DNA of 64,000 nt from the NCBI GenBank assembly GCA_030435675.1, contig CM059622.1, forward strand, positions 558,001-622,000, read 5' to 3'. This DNA comes from Steinernema hermaphroditum (lineage: Eukaryota > Nematoda > Chromadorea > Rhabditida > Steinernematidae). The notes beneath the pieces were generated by a model that was not told the DNA's origin, did no database searches, and worked only from the letters and a program-made list of their open reading frames with translations. Positions within the stretch are counted from its first letter, which is position 1, and each line of letters begins with the position of its first letter. This document shows positions 35,376 to 47,007 of this stretch, in pieces. The position numbers were made by a program, and so were the translations under genes.

Positions 35376-38300
35376 ATGCACAACGACTACGGCTCCATGG
35401 GCGCCGCGCCCAACGGCATCTTGAAGTCGGCCGCCGAGAGTCCCGCCGGTAAGTCGCCCCTTCTTCACTTATTCATGCGGCCCGCGAAGCTCATCCGCTT
35501 AGCCGCTTGAGTCGCGCGATTGTGCCTATTAGCGCTGCTGGTGCTGCTACCGTGTGCATGTGGGTACTCAAAGCGCTTGCTGCTCTAAGAGGACTTTTGA
35601 AAGGTATGGTAGTTTTTGTCGGCTTTTTTTCACAATTATTCTTGCTTCTATAAAATTTTGACATCTGAACGTAGTCATATGAGAGATTGTCTTTGCTTCG
35701 GAAACTGTGAATCTTCCATGACGATTGCTGTTTTGATCTGTTTAACATGTTTATTATTTAAAGCATGACAATAGACAAGGGAAGTGTCAGAGGTGTCCGC
35801 CTAATAATGAACTGAAATTTGGATACAGGAGTATATCCTTTTTGGCTTTCCTTCTGACTTTGTCACTGTTGAAAAGTGGGAATGACCGGCCGGGGTTTAT
35901 TTTTATCAACGGTCACATCCCTTATAATCGTAGACGCAAAAGAGGGTCTAGTCAGTTCTGACGTCGGGGTCCGACTACTACTTAATAGTCATCGTTTCCC
36001 CTTAGACGAAATTTTGATCGGTAGCTTTAAAGGATTTCATCATTTTTCGGTTGGAAAATTGAAGAGACTTTTTTCAGCGATACTGAAGATAGTCATTGTT
36101 CGAATCTCGAGATAATTTTAGAGAGAACAACTCCAGTAGGAAAGTGGTCAACAAATAGAGCGTTTTTTGATCCAATGCCTCTTATGCTGTTCGAGTTTTA
36201 GCTTCCAAAAGAATATTCTCTTTGAGGGCAAAGCATCAATGCCTCAAACTGCATGCTTCAAAATTTGAACCCTCGAAACTTTGTCCAGGAAGAAGGGCAA
36301 AAAATCTAGGTGACACAGATGGCAAACTAAGTAAGGAGCTCGTGGCTTAAGTCTAAGGGTCGCAAAGACATCGAAGAAAATCAAAGTTTTCCGAAGTCGG
36401 TTGAACGGCTGACTCGGATATCTTTGTTCATGACCAATATCACTTATTCTTATTCACTTAACCGATATCTCTTAAATCTTAACAACGAATTCATCACATA
36501 GCAGCGCTTACTATACACAGCTCACTTCATGAATACGCTAAAATACTGGGCAACCCCACCCTTAATCAAAGGGATCCTAAATTCGCTTTTTATGTTTGTC
36601 GACCGTCCACGAGAATATAGCAAATAAAGATCATGAACAGATGTTTCGTCAGTCCTGAAGATGAACCGGGCCGAAATGCATTTAAAACTTTCAAAATTTC
36701 TACTTTCTAGATTTTTACTTTAGTTGGTTAGGAAGCCTTAACTTGACCCTTTGAGTTGACGCTCACCCGATTCTCCTCCCGGCGCTTTGACCCTTCCGAA
36801 CATTTCGCTTAAAGGGACAGGGGAATGACGAAAGAACCGAAGGCCTCGATTCTGGGCACTTAGGTCTTGTCCAGAAGGGCACGAACGGATCTGAATCGAC
36901 TGGCCAACCGGTGGAACGGCTGATGCGGATATCTCTGTTCTATCACTTAAATCTTAACAACGAATTCATCACATAGTAGCGCTTGTTATACACAGCTCAC
37001 TTCATGAATACGCTAGAATGCTAAGCAACAAAAACACTGTTTCTGATTCAATTTCCTCTTCGAGGGGAGTACACCCTTTATCAATTGGATCCTAAATTCG
37101 CTTCTTGCCTTTGTCGACCCTCCTTAGTCCTGAAGATGAGCCAAGATGAGCAATTTCCAAATAATCGCTCATTCGTCACATAGTAAATGCTCGCCGTACA
37201 CAACACCCTCCATGAATTGCCTAAAACAATAATTACAGCCAGAAGTCCGGGCGGCGAATTCACGACGGAAAATGCGTTGGCCGGCGTGCTGAAGAAGTCA
37301 ACGGTGGTGGTGGCGCCGCTGGCCGAGAACGAATCCGTCTCCGAGCACACGACCATCCTCCGCACGCCGTCGTTCGCGACGCGCGCCCGCGAGTTCCGAT
37401 TCCTCGATGACGCACTGTCGATGACGCCGTCGGCGGTATCGTCGTCGGCGCAGAACGTCGCCGCCAAGATGGCCAGCCTGCGGCGGCGGTCCAGCATCGT
37501 ACGCGACAAGTGGGCCAGCAAGCTCGAGTTCATGCTCGCCGTCGTCGGATACGCCGTCGACCTCGGCAACATCTGGAGGTTTCCGTCCGTCTGCTACAAG
37601 CATGGTGGAGGTGAGTGCTTAAACTAGGTGATCTTCTATAGAAGTGTATACAAAAAATGCAACTTTCTCCAAAATGGGGTTAGCTTCATTAATGCTGGCC
37701 AAAGGGGGTGGCCATGACCATACCGTCTACGATACAATTTTCGAAACATAATAATTGGAATCTTGTAAGCGGTAGATGTATCATTTTACATGAGACTATG
37801 ACGATGTTCTTAACTGAATATCCAAGTAACTTTATATTTTATAGAGTATAATCATATCCCCGCTTTGTGTTGAGCTGTGTGATGGATGGAAGAGAAGGTG
37901 GTCTGTTTGGTCTGATGTGTGAACAGTAGACGTGACATTCCTCAGGATGATTCATTTCATTATAGAATTTCTTTGTTAGAAGAACATTTGACCGATCGTA
38001 CAGGGCCCACGGTCTCTGTGAGGCAAAAACTGTGACATATGCTACCCGTCGATGGCGCCCAACTGACAGAATAGGTGGTGCTTAGGGTGAATCGGGCTAT
38101 GGGAGGCTTTGCGAGCTAGTGGTAGTAGACCGCCAGATTCCCACGTACGCCGCTCATTTCTCTACACTTATCATCTCGTTCAGTGGGCTTCGGGAGATTC
38201 AAAAAAGGGATCCCATTACTTTGCGCAAGGCGACAGAACGGGTGAGGCTAGGTGCTGAAGCACAACACACAAAATGAGCTTGAAGTGTCAGAACAGGTGA

Positions 38301-41300
38301 AGTCAGACGGTGTTGGCGGCCTTCTCAGCGAGACTGGATTCTCCAGTTTCTTAAGATCTATGCGATCTATTCCGAGATCAGGCATAGGCTCCAGAGGATC
38401 TCTAGCGGCCCTTCTTACGAAGAGTTGGTTATCATTTCGAACGCTTTCTGAGAGATGTGTCCGTTCCTTTGAGGACATAGTCACCGTCATTTATATTCAG
38501 GGAGAGCAGTCACTGATCAAGTAGTATTTTGATCAGCAGGTCGACCAGAGAGATATACCAGTTTCGTGACAGGCTGTGTCAAGTTAAATTTAAAGAAAAG
38601 ACAGTCCGTTAGTAACAAACAGCCAAAATTTTCGCTTCTTTGACTTCATCAAATGGTCATGCATTTCAGGCGCCTTCCTAATACCCTACTTCGTGATGCT
38701 GATCGTCGGCGGCCTCCCGATGTTCTACTTGGAACTGGCGCTCGGCCAATACCACCGTTCCGGGTGCATCAGTATCTGGCAGAAGATCTGTCCGATGTTC
38801 AAAGGAATCGGCATCGGAATCTGCTTTATCTGCACGTTCATCGCCTGCTTCTACAACGCGATCATTGCTCACGCTGTTTTCTTTGTTTTTGGATCTCTTA
38901 AGGTACCATGGCCTTTGTACAGCATCTCTGAGTCTGAGTATCTAGACGATGTCCCTCGACGTGCCATGGAAAACATGCAACAACTCGTGGAACACTCCAC
39001 TATGTACCGATAAGACAAACGTCACCGAAGGGGTGGCCGGCATGAGGACCGCTTCCGAAGAGTATTACCTGTTCAACGTGCTCCAGAGCAATAAGGCCAC
39101 TGGCTTCGACGACCTGGGCGGCCTCAACTGGCCTCTGGCGTTCTGTCTTATCCTAGTGTTCACTTTGGTCTACTTCGCCCTGTGGAAAGGGCCCAGAAGT
39201 TCTGGAAAAGTAAGGCGAGATGTCAGAGATGGTGACAAGGACAGGCCACTTTAGGTCGTTTGGATCACGGCCACTGCTCCATACATCATATTGACCATTC
39301 TGCTCATCAGGGGGCTGACCCTCCCCGGCGCTGCCAAGGGAATTGAGTACTACTTAACGCCGCGATTCGACAAACTTCTCGAACCGGAAGTGTGGACGGC
39401 AGCGGCCACCCAGATCTTCTTCTCGTTAGGACCCGGATTCGGAGTGCTCCTGGCGCTGAGCAGTTATAATGAGTTCAATAATAACTGCCACAGGTGGGTG
39501 CATTTGGATGAATATGATCCGAGAAAAGAAAGGTCCAAGTAGGAACTTTGGTCATCGAAAAAAAGAAAAAGAAAGTTAGTCATCGAATCCTCTTTGAAAG
39601 GGTACTGTAGTGAGAAGGGCCAGGCTGGAAGGGTGGAGTCATGCGGATAGCCTCCTTCATGAAGTGTCCGTCTGGACAACAAAGGTCCTCTTTGAAAGGG
39701 TACTGTATGTGTTCGCCTCCCACCCATGATCAACTCCTCATTTATCCACCAAATACACGATGTCATCTAGAGACATATGAGAGACATTTCACCATGGATA
39801 GCGCAGTATTGGCTGCTTCAAGAGAAACGCTAGGCTGCGACTGTCTCTCGTCGTCCGCGGTGGGAGGCGCGGGGCTACCGTAGTCGGAATGCTGTTTATG
39901 ATGTACTTATCTGAAATATGCCTCTGTTCGAAAGGGTCAGAAGTGCTTCTCTTACGCTTCCGAAGATGTACCATGTTGAAGCCAAAACTGTAGCGTCCAG
40001 CAGAGGCATCAACAATGAGAAGGGCGCAGAGAAGGTACAGTACCAGCGGGCGCATGGCGTTCAGAGTGGAGAGGAGATGAAGGGAGCGACGACTCTTTAT
40101 GGGGCTGGGAGTTAAGTTAACCCGCTTTATAGTACCGGACTGACACATCATAGTATTGGCGATGTTCTTCCGTCACAGGAAAAACAGAATTAGAGATTAG
40201 ATCTGACATTAGAGATCGGTGATCATCTCGATGAGGAGGGACACGGAATTGAGGTTCAGGGGGTCATGCTTAAATACGCTTAAAGGGGAGGGTCCACCGT
40301 CCCATCAGTGACCGGATAACCTTTGGATTACCTAGGAGATGACCAGAAATTAATACCACTGATATAAAAATTTATTTTCCACTGACACAGACATGCTTAT
40401 AAGCCAGTTAAGCTGATCTTAGAGCTGGGCATATCTCCGATATTACCATAAAGCAATATCCATTTACGAGAATGAGTGTCGCGAAAGGCTCTATCATGGA
40501 AGCCTACCGTATCCTTTCTATACATTAACACAAATGGTACCCGGTACTTAAAATAGATAAGTATACTGCGAATTAGGATTATCAGAGAGCCTTAGAATTT
40601 CCTATGAGACGTTCTCATTCTAAGAAATGACTTACGTGACCGGTCATTCTCGGCCATCGTTGGCGGCGCTGTGATCGCTCCCAAAAGGTCTGGCACACCG
40701 TTGTTCCATCGTTTTGTCCCGACGACTATTGCGAAAACCTAAGAAGACAATTACAAGATTGCCATCAACATCAAAGAATGTCTCTTTTAATATTTTAAAA
40801 TTATTAAAACCATCAGCATGTTTGACATCTATTCACGAATAAGCGGCTTTTAAGGGAGATTGAAAGATTGAAATCTTCCAGCGTTCTCGTAAAAATGCCG
40901 TCCATTTAACGGAATGACTGTTTATGAGTCTAGGGGCTAAAAGTGCCATTCACACTGTTATCGCTACTATCTACCGCATCATCAAGCTTGTATTGAGCTT
41001 ATTTCAAAGTTACAGTGCGGTGCAAAATGATAGACTCACCCCACTGAAGTGCTATTTTTCAATATCTGTTGAATCTTTTGAAACGCTCCATAGATCATCT
41101 GAAAGAGCGTCTGCAAAGATGTAGATTCGTGGAAACCTCCGCGCTCACTGTGCACCCATCAGCCTATATAGGGCCTCAGATTTTCTCTGTTTGCAAATCG
41201 ACCGGTGCATCTACAGAAGGCGATTGATTTTCGCTGCTCATTGTTGCTTTATTACCTATAAACGCGGCTGCGCGCGAATTCGCACGCTCTAGGTATTAAA

Positions 41301-44084
41301 GCCAAGTAGCCCTGTGAGCGGTAGGAATGGTGTAGGGGATTATAGGACCCGGAGGGGAACCTAGCATCCTCAGAGACGTAGTGGTAATAGAGCGGTAGGA
41401 TATCAACTGACTGTGTGGCTCATTGCGAGCGTGCTCCGTTTGTTAGCGGTAGGTGACGGGTTCGGTTCCCCTAGGGGTCCTTCTTTGGCGTGGATGTTTT
41501 CCCCGTGCGCACGGAAAAACACAGACCAACGGACCCGTCGGTTCTCCGTTTACACGATTTATCTTCCCGAATCAACGGCTTACGCCGTGCAGGACGTCTC
41601 ATAAATGCACAAAGAAGAACAAAGTCACACCGTAGCCGCTGATTTTCTTCTGGTTTCGGTGGAGCAGACGAATCCGAAGAGAATCCACCGTTCCCATCAG
41701 TATGCGCGGGCGTCGAAGTCGTGAAGAGTTGATTCCGGAAGTGGCGCGGACTTCGGAGTTGCAACGCTTCTTCGGCTTCTCTGGCGCGGGTAGAGTCGAG
41801 CAGTCATGACGAGCTTCTTGGCGAGACGGTGGAACTACGGCTCCCTGGTGTTCCAGGCCTTCTGGGAGCCGGGGCGATCATTGCGCCAACAGCGACGGCC
41901 GAGAACGACCGCTCACTTAACTCATTCGGCTCAGACAGCCTCAGAGAGAGAGAGAGCGAGTGGACGACCCGACCGATCGCTGGAGGCACAAATGAAAGAC
42001 GTCTCTCTCTCTCCGTTTACATATAGGTGATTTCTGGCATTTTCTGCGATTCCCTTTCCCCTTCCATTAATTTGGGCAATCCCCAGGTGGTTTGGGATTT
42101 CAAAACTTTTAATTTTGTAACAGCATCATCGAGACAACTAAAAATCTTTTATCATTCAAAACTTAGAACCGCAGCTCATCGAGCACTCTTGAGTGGATCC
42201 TGAAACGATGTAAAAGACCGGTTTTCCAGTCTTTTGAATGACATCAAAATTTTAATTGTAGAGCGTGTGAAATGACCCATAACAAACTGGAGATGTTCGC
42301 GAGCCGACAGCGATCTTTCACACAGCATATAGTCTAGTCCACCCCTACACGTCGGTGAGATAAAGCTCAGACGAAGAGAGACAAGCCCTCTATATACCTA
42401 TATACAGCTACTCTGTGGTCCTAGAACGTTCTGTAGCCGGCATATCATCACCGATGTTCCCCAGAACTGTTTCATCGAGTAAAATCGAGATTAAGCAAGT
42501 CGAGTCTATCATTGTGGAATGTACTGTGGTGATTGAAAAAGCCTAGAGGCTACCGTAAAACTAAGACCGTCAATAATCATCACTTCCTTCCTCTCAACTC
42601 GAACATCTAACATCTGTATTCATTGCAGAGACGCCGTGGTTACCTCACTCATCAACTGCTTCACCTCGTTCTTCTCCGGTTTCGTCATCTTCTCCACCCT
42701 GGGCTACATGTCCGAACTGACCAAGAAGCCGGTCAGCGAAGTGGTCGGCGACAGCGAGAACTCGCTCATCTTCATCGTCTACCCTCAAGCCATAGCCACC
42801 ATGCAATACAGCAACGTGTGGTCCGTCATCTTCTTCGTCATGCTCATCACTCTTGGCATCGATAGCACTGTAACTATTCTTGAAGTTTCGAATGACGATT
42901 TCGCTATTTAGTTCGCTGGAATCGAAGCCCTTATTACAGGATTCTGTGACGAGTTTCCGCGGACTCTTCAGCGGAAGAGGGAATATTTCGTACTCGTTGT
43001 GATCATCATCTACTATTTTGGGAGTCTTCCGACGGTGACCTATGTAAGTGGAGTGAAAACTAGGATACCATCATTCGAAAAAGGAAAAGCTCCATCATCC
43101 TAACTCCAAAAAATCCCAGCTAGATAGTTTCGAGTTTTATTTCGGCGATCATCTTCTTGACAAGCCTTTGGAATTACGGCTTAAGCGAAAAAGGTTCCCA
43201 TCGATTTTATGACTCACACATTGAATCCAACTAGCAGCACAGGAACATCCGGTGGTGATGATCATCTTGGCAAAATATCTTTACCATCTGCGCATAGCTC
43301 TTCGGAAGATTCCTTTCTAAGAACAAACTCTACTGAAGTTAAGACCGGACCTTAATGGCAAAATAAAGGTTAAAACGTGCATGAAAAATCTTACTCTACG
43401 GATCACTTGAGCCTTCACCAGAACAGCTATTTCGAGCCACGATATTCTAGGGTGGAAGCTTCGTCATCCCCTTCATCGACGAATACGGCGTTTCGCTCTC
43501 CGTCCTCTTCATCGTCTGCTGCGAGATGATCGCCGTGTGCTGGTTCTACGGTGTCACGCGATTCAGCGAAGACATCCGCCAAATGCTCGGAAAGTATCCA
43601 GGCCTTTACTGGAGGGTCTGCTGGTCCATCTGTCCTGTCTTCATAGGGGTGAACTCCTCGAATCCTGCCAACACATCGTAAATCTCCACTTTAGGCCATC
43701 TTCATCATATCCGTCTACCACACGAACTTCTCTCCCCTGCAACTCCCCAACTACGTCTATCCAGAATGGTCGGTGTTGTTGGGCTGGACGATGCGGATGC
43801 TCTCCGTGTGCTCCATCCCCGTCGTAGCGATCTATCTCTTCATTCGAACCCCTGGAACCTTTTCTGAGGTACTTTAGTCATGCGGGCATCATACGGTAAC
43901 GCCGGATACGTTTCAGAGGATGCGAGCCCTTCTCACTCCGCAGCAACGGAGAGGTTCCATGGTGTCGTCGGTGCACTCGCTTCCCTGCAGCGGTGACCCG
44001 AACCACCAGTCGACCGTTCTTCTCGCGTCGCCGTCGGCCACCGACGACCATTTTAACAGCAATAATTCCGTCGCTCATTTGTAA
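35376..44084 (+). CDS. mod-5: Sodium-dependent serotonin transporter (SLC6)
   Basis: Na+/Cl--coupled plasma-membrane transporter that clears serotonin at nerve terminals; 697 aa. Exons: 35376-35448, 37239-37610, 38670-38902, 38946-39209, 39255-39493, 42629-42869, 42912-43043, 43451-43648, 43695-43868, 43917-44084; all phases agree. TM1 carries [15 protein letters not shown], with Asp132 at the amine-binding position and Tyr129 before it as in [43 protein letters not shown] and [18 protein letters not shown] sequences match SERT rather than dopamine transporters. The large extracellular loop has the [10 protein letters not shown] cysteine pair and N-glycosylation sites. The long N-terminal tail (about 115 residues) has LRRRSS, a possible kinase site. 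TTCAG at 35321-35325 is a candidate leader acceptor. Intron 5 (3.1 kb) contains a nested antisense gene. Confidence 0.92.
35449..37238. other. mod-5 intron 1 with tandem duplication
   Basis: A block of about 290 nt at 36400-36690 recurs at about 36905-37135 in the same order: GGATATCT, CTTAAATCTTAACAACGAAT, ACACAGCTCACTTCATGAAT, GGATCCTAAATTCGCTT, TTTGTCGACC and GTCCTGAAGATGA. A third partial CTCCATGAATTG copy sits near 37209. No coding content. Confidence 0.75.
39789..40055 (-). CDS. Secreted, possibly neuropeptide-like precursor nested in mod-5 intron 5
   Basis: Single exon, 88 aa, antisense to the host gene and wholly inside its fifth intron. Residues 1-20 form a signal peptide (hydrophobic [12 protein letters not shown], small residues before the cut). 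The rest has an RKRKR polybasic site after [11 protein letters not shown], as in prohormone-convertase substrates, then [14 protein letters not shown] and a C-terminal ILRYPW. The ATG chosen is the one at the signal peptide; the frame is open upstream to 40151 but that extension has no secretory character. No known neuropeptide family motif is seen, so a neuropeptide role is inference. Confidence 0.6.
   Translation of the reverse strand: MRPLVLYLLCALLIVDASAGRYSFGFNMVHLRKRKRSTSDPFEQRHISDKYIINSIPTTVAPRLPPRTTRDSRSLAFLLKQPILRYPW
40620..40725 (-). repeat. Dispersed repeat copy (GVPxLLG..AENDRS family)
   Basis: The minus-strand reading [20 protein letters not shown] then NDRSRKS matches the plus-strand copy at 41815-41965 in sequence and frame. 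Confidence 0.55.
41411..41600 (+). repeat. tRNA-headed SINE-like sequence
   Basis: TGGCTCATTGCGAGC forms a small D-arm-like hairpin (GCTC/GAGC) and GGGTTCGGTTCCCC is a near B-box about 40 nt later. It is followed by a pyrimidine-rich tail. The anticodon arm does not fold, so it is not a working tRNA. Confidence 0.4.
41815..41965 (+). repeat. Dispersed repeat copy (GVPxLLG..AENDRS family)
   Basis: Frame reads [20 protein letters not shown] then DRSLNSF, ending in a CAGAGAGAGAGAGAGCGAGTGG run. Related copies: 40620-40725 (minus) and 63900-64000 (plus). Confidence 0.6.
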
Positions 44085-45425
44085 CCGATCTCCCAACATA
44101 CGATGCTTTCTGGAGTTTTATGCAATACATTGAGTTAACATACAAGGATTGATGAAACGGATATCGTAATCGGATCCAAGGGGGCGCCCGAGAAGGACTC
44201 GTTGTAGACAATCACCCGGAAGAAGCTCTCGAAGAATCGAAGCTGGCTCCGGCTCGGATTGCGAGATTTCACCGAGGAAAAAGGACAAGAAAGGAGAAAC
44301 AGGAATGTGCGGAAGATTTGAGATTCGTGGAGGATACTACACCTTGTTAAAGCAAACCAGTTTTTGTTTCATTTCGACGAATACAGAACGGCTACTTTCT
44401 TATCACTTGATAAGCTCTTTGTGTACTTCGAAACAACCTTCAATCACGAGGGTATACAAGCACTTACTCACTTATTGCGCACTATATCAGTACAAGAATT
44501 GACGTGAAGTGACAAAACAGCACCCGAATACAAACCATTCATCGCTCTTTTCGAACATAATGCAAGTTTTATCACCTTAAAAATATTCTCGTTCAGAAAG
44601 ACATCGTTCTTTTGATGAGCAAAACAGCTCAATTTGAAATGGTTCAGCGGCTCTTTTGGCGTTGTGATTCAGTTCTCGATCTTTTAGTCATAGTTCATGT
44701 GGCCTATAATTATCAAGATGTATCACGTCATGTGATCATATATCAAGGAGGCAATAGAGTGGCGTGCATTTTTCAGTCAGATGCATATCATACATCAGAT
44801 ACATACAGGGTACCTTTCGAGGTTGTGCGAAGATTCAGCCGCGGAAGATTGAGCCACAGTAAACAAAGCCCTGCATTACATCCCTGAGCAAGGATTCAAT
44901 GTGCTGGAAGCAGATACTACTGTTTGTCTACTAGCCAGACACCGAGGGAGGGAATGGGCAAACAAGTCAGATAACAATGTTTCAGTAGTGGTTCATCTCA
45001 TCTGAAGCCCGTCTACGGCCGTCCTCTCTTTCCCTTTTGGACAGCTCTTGGAGTCTTGAGAGGGTCTTGGTTGTGGTTTTGCGTGTGGACCAACTGGTCA
45101 CCTCCATCACCTTTACGTAACAAAGCCCACAAACTCTGGCTATTGTTCGCCGCCATGGAATTCCCTAGAATTGCCACGTCAGGAATGGAGTAGTGTGTAC
45201 AAAGTGCGATTTCTATTATGTGAGCGCCACTCTGTCGTTCTAAGAATCAGCGGTCCCTATCTCTCTCTCTTGACTTCACCGCATAGGAAACAAACCGACC
45301 AGGCACCCTTCTCGAACCGATTAACTAAGCAAAATAAAGAAACCGGTGGTTCACTTCTTATCATTAAGCAAACAACGCCGATCACTTGATCTTACATGTT
45401 TTTATTTGAAACCATCGCGCTCATA
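44085..45425. other. No gene recognised
   Basis: The region between the mod-5 stop and the aspartic protease stop has only short frames with no motifs. GATTCAGCCGCGGAA..TTGAGCC at about 44832-44855 recurs at about 51663-51687, a shared short block of unknown nature. Confidence 0.5.
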
Positions 45426-46775
45426 TCATACACTAGCTTTGGCTTTGGCGAATCCTATCCGCTTTTCGCCCATATCGTGGATCTGACAGTACTCTCGAAT
45501 GAACGTGTCGCCAAGAATCCACGCCGGTCCGAAGCCTCCGGAGTCCATGGCGAAGAAGCCGATCTCGCACGTGCCGTCTCCGACGTTGATGATATAGTTT
45601 TTGGCGCGTATCGGGTACTTCTTGCCTCCGATGCTCAAGACGATGTCTTCGGGCTTGGCTTTACAGTCGATGAAGTAGCTGCGGAGCTCAGGCTTGTAGG
45701 TGGCCCCGACAGATTTGGCGATTTCGTCGATGATGTGCCTAGAAAGCGGGTATCACTATATCAGTAGATATGATGCAAACCTTGGGCCTCCAACAAACGA
45801 AGTTCCTGTGTCGGAGATGACTTCCCAACCTTGCTCGCTGGAGAAGGACCCCGCCGAAACGGCGTCCATCCGGAACTGGTAGTAAGTGGCCGAGGAGAGA
45901 CGCTGGTAGACGACTTCGGACTCGCAGCGCTCCGTGTCGACGGCGCCGTAGGTGAAGACACTTCCGAAAACGTTGTCATTATTCCCACGGCCCTCCATCC
46001 ACACGGTGAAGAGGGGCTTGTCGAGGAGGTTCTGGTTGATGGCGTTGACCAATGGCGGTGTGATGTCGTTCACGGCCAGGGACTGGAAAGCCAAGCCCAG
46101 GATGCCGTCGAGAGGACTGGAGCCGCCGAAGAACTTGGCCATAGCGGTGGCCTGGCCGAAGGTCGTCTTGGGCACGACGAGCTGCTGTGTGCCGACCGAA
46201 CCGAAGGCGACCGTATCCTCACCGAGGAATCCTGATGCCGAGCCGGTGCCGTAGGCGATGCTCCAGAAGTCGCTATTCGGTCTATAGGAGGAGGACTTGG
46301 AGCTGTCGAATCGGTGCTTCTTGGAGCAGACGTCGCCGCTGCAGCAGGACCGGTCACAGGCGAATTCGCATACAGCTGAAAAAACGACCCTCCGATAGAA
46401 GAATCCTCCCCCCGACTTACATGGCTGAGAGCAGTAGGAAGGACAATCCACGTCGGCCCTCTTCTGTCCACACGACGCATCGGGAATCCACAGATTCGCA
46501 CTCCCCGTATCGAGCACCACCACGAACTGTTGTGGCGGACTTCCGACGGTGATGTTGCCGACGTACATCACGTCCTCGTAGTCGTTAACCCGCTGCGGGA
46601 TTTTCGCCATAATGGAGTACATGGCGCGAAGGCGCTCCTTCTGCTCCAAGTAGGCCGTCCAGGTTCCATCGCGCATCATACCATGGCGCCTGTTTTCTAT
46701 CCGCGTCAGAGGCATTCGATGGACAGCGGCGGACGCAAGGCAAAGGACAACGAAGAGGAGTAGAAGGAGCTTCAT
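45426..46775 (-). CDS. Secreted or lysosomal aspartic protease (pepsin family A1)
   Basis: Acid endopeptidase; 420 aa. Exons 46775-46421, 46375-45781, 45738-45426, in phase. Residues 1-17 are a signal peptide (KLLLLLFVVLCLASA), followed by a propeptide. Both catalytic motifs are intact: FVVVLDTGSANLW with Asp89 and EVISDTGTSF with Asp307; the flap tyrosine is in IAYGTGS. A cysteine-rich insertion (CPSYC...CEFACDRSCCSGDVC, residues 111-135) extends the first lobe, and GFGPAWILGDTFIREYC closes the second. The asp-1-like nematode subgroup fits best. Upstream, the minus strand has a TATA-like CTATAAG (46809-46815), and AGATAAGG at 46822-46829 is a GATA site, in line with intestinal expression (inference). 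The ATG at the signal peptide is preferred over an upstream in-frame ATG at 46904. Confidence 0.94.
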
Positions 46776-46808
46776 GGCTAGTCTGACGGGAAATGTTTCG
46801 ATGGGTCT

Positions 46809-46829
46809 TCTTATAGAGCAGAGATAAGG
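46809..46829 (-). promoter_or_regulatory. TATA-like box and GATA site upstream of the protease
   Basis: CTATAAG (minus strand) stands about 35-40 nt before the start codon, with an adjacent AGATAAGG. The arrangement resembles compact nematode intestinal promoters; no functional proof in sequence. Confidence 0.4.
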
Positions 46830-47007
46830 ATTTGCACTTTCTCTGAGAAGCCGATGATGGGAACGTGTTTTCCAATTAGGCATCGGCTTCCACATGTGAA
46901 GCATTCCACACTGGCCCAGACAGTAACAGTACCTTCACCACATACACCACATGTAGCAAGTTACACACACCTCATCTATTAATATCCATTACAGACACTA
47001 GCTCCAC

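Noticed and set aside
38080..38140. Possible tRNA from AGCTAGTGGTAGTAGACCGCC
   Set aside because: D-loop-like wording only; no T-arm B-box or acceptor stem nearby.
45831..46552. Long plus-strand frames of over 120 codons
   Set aside because: They are antisense shadows of the aspartic protease exons.
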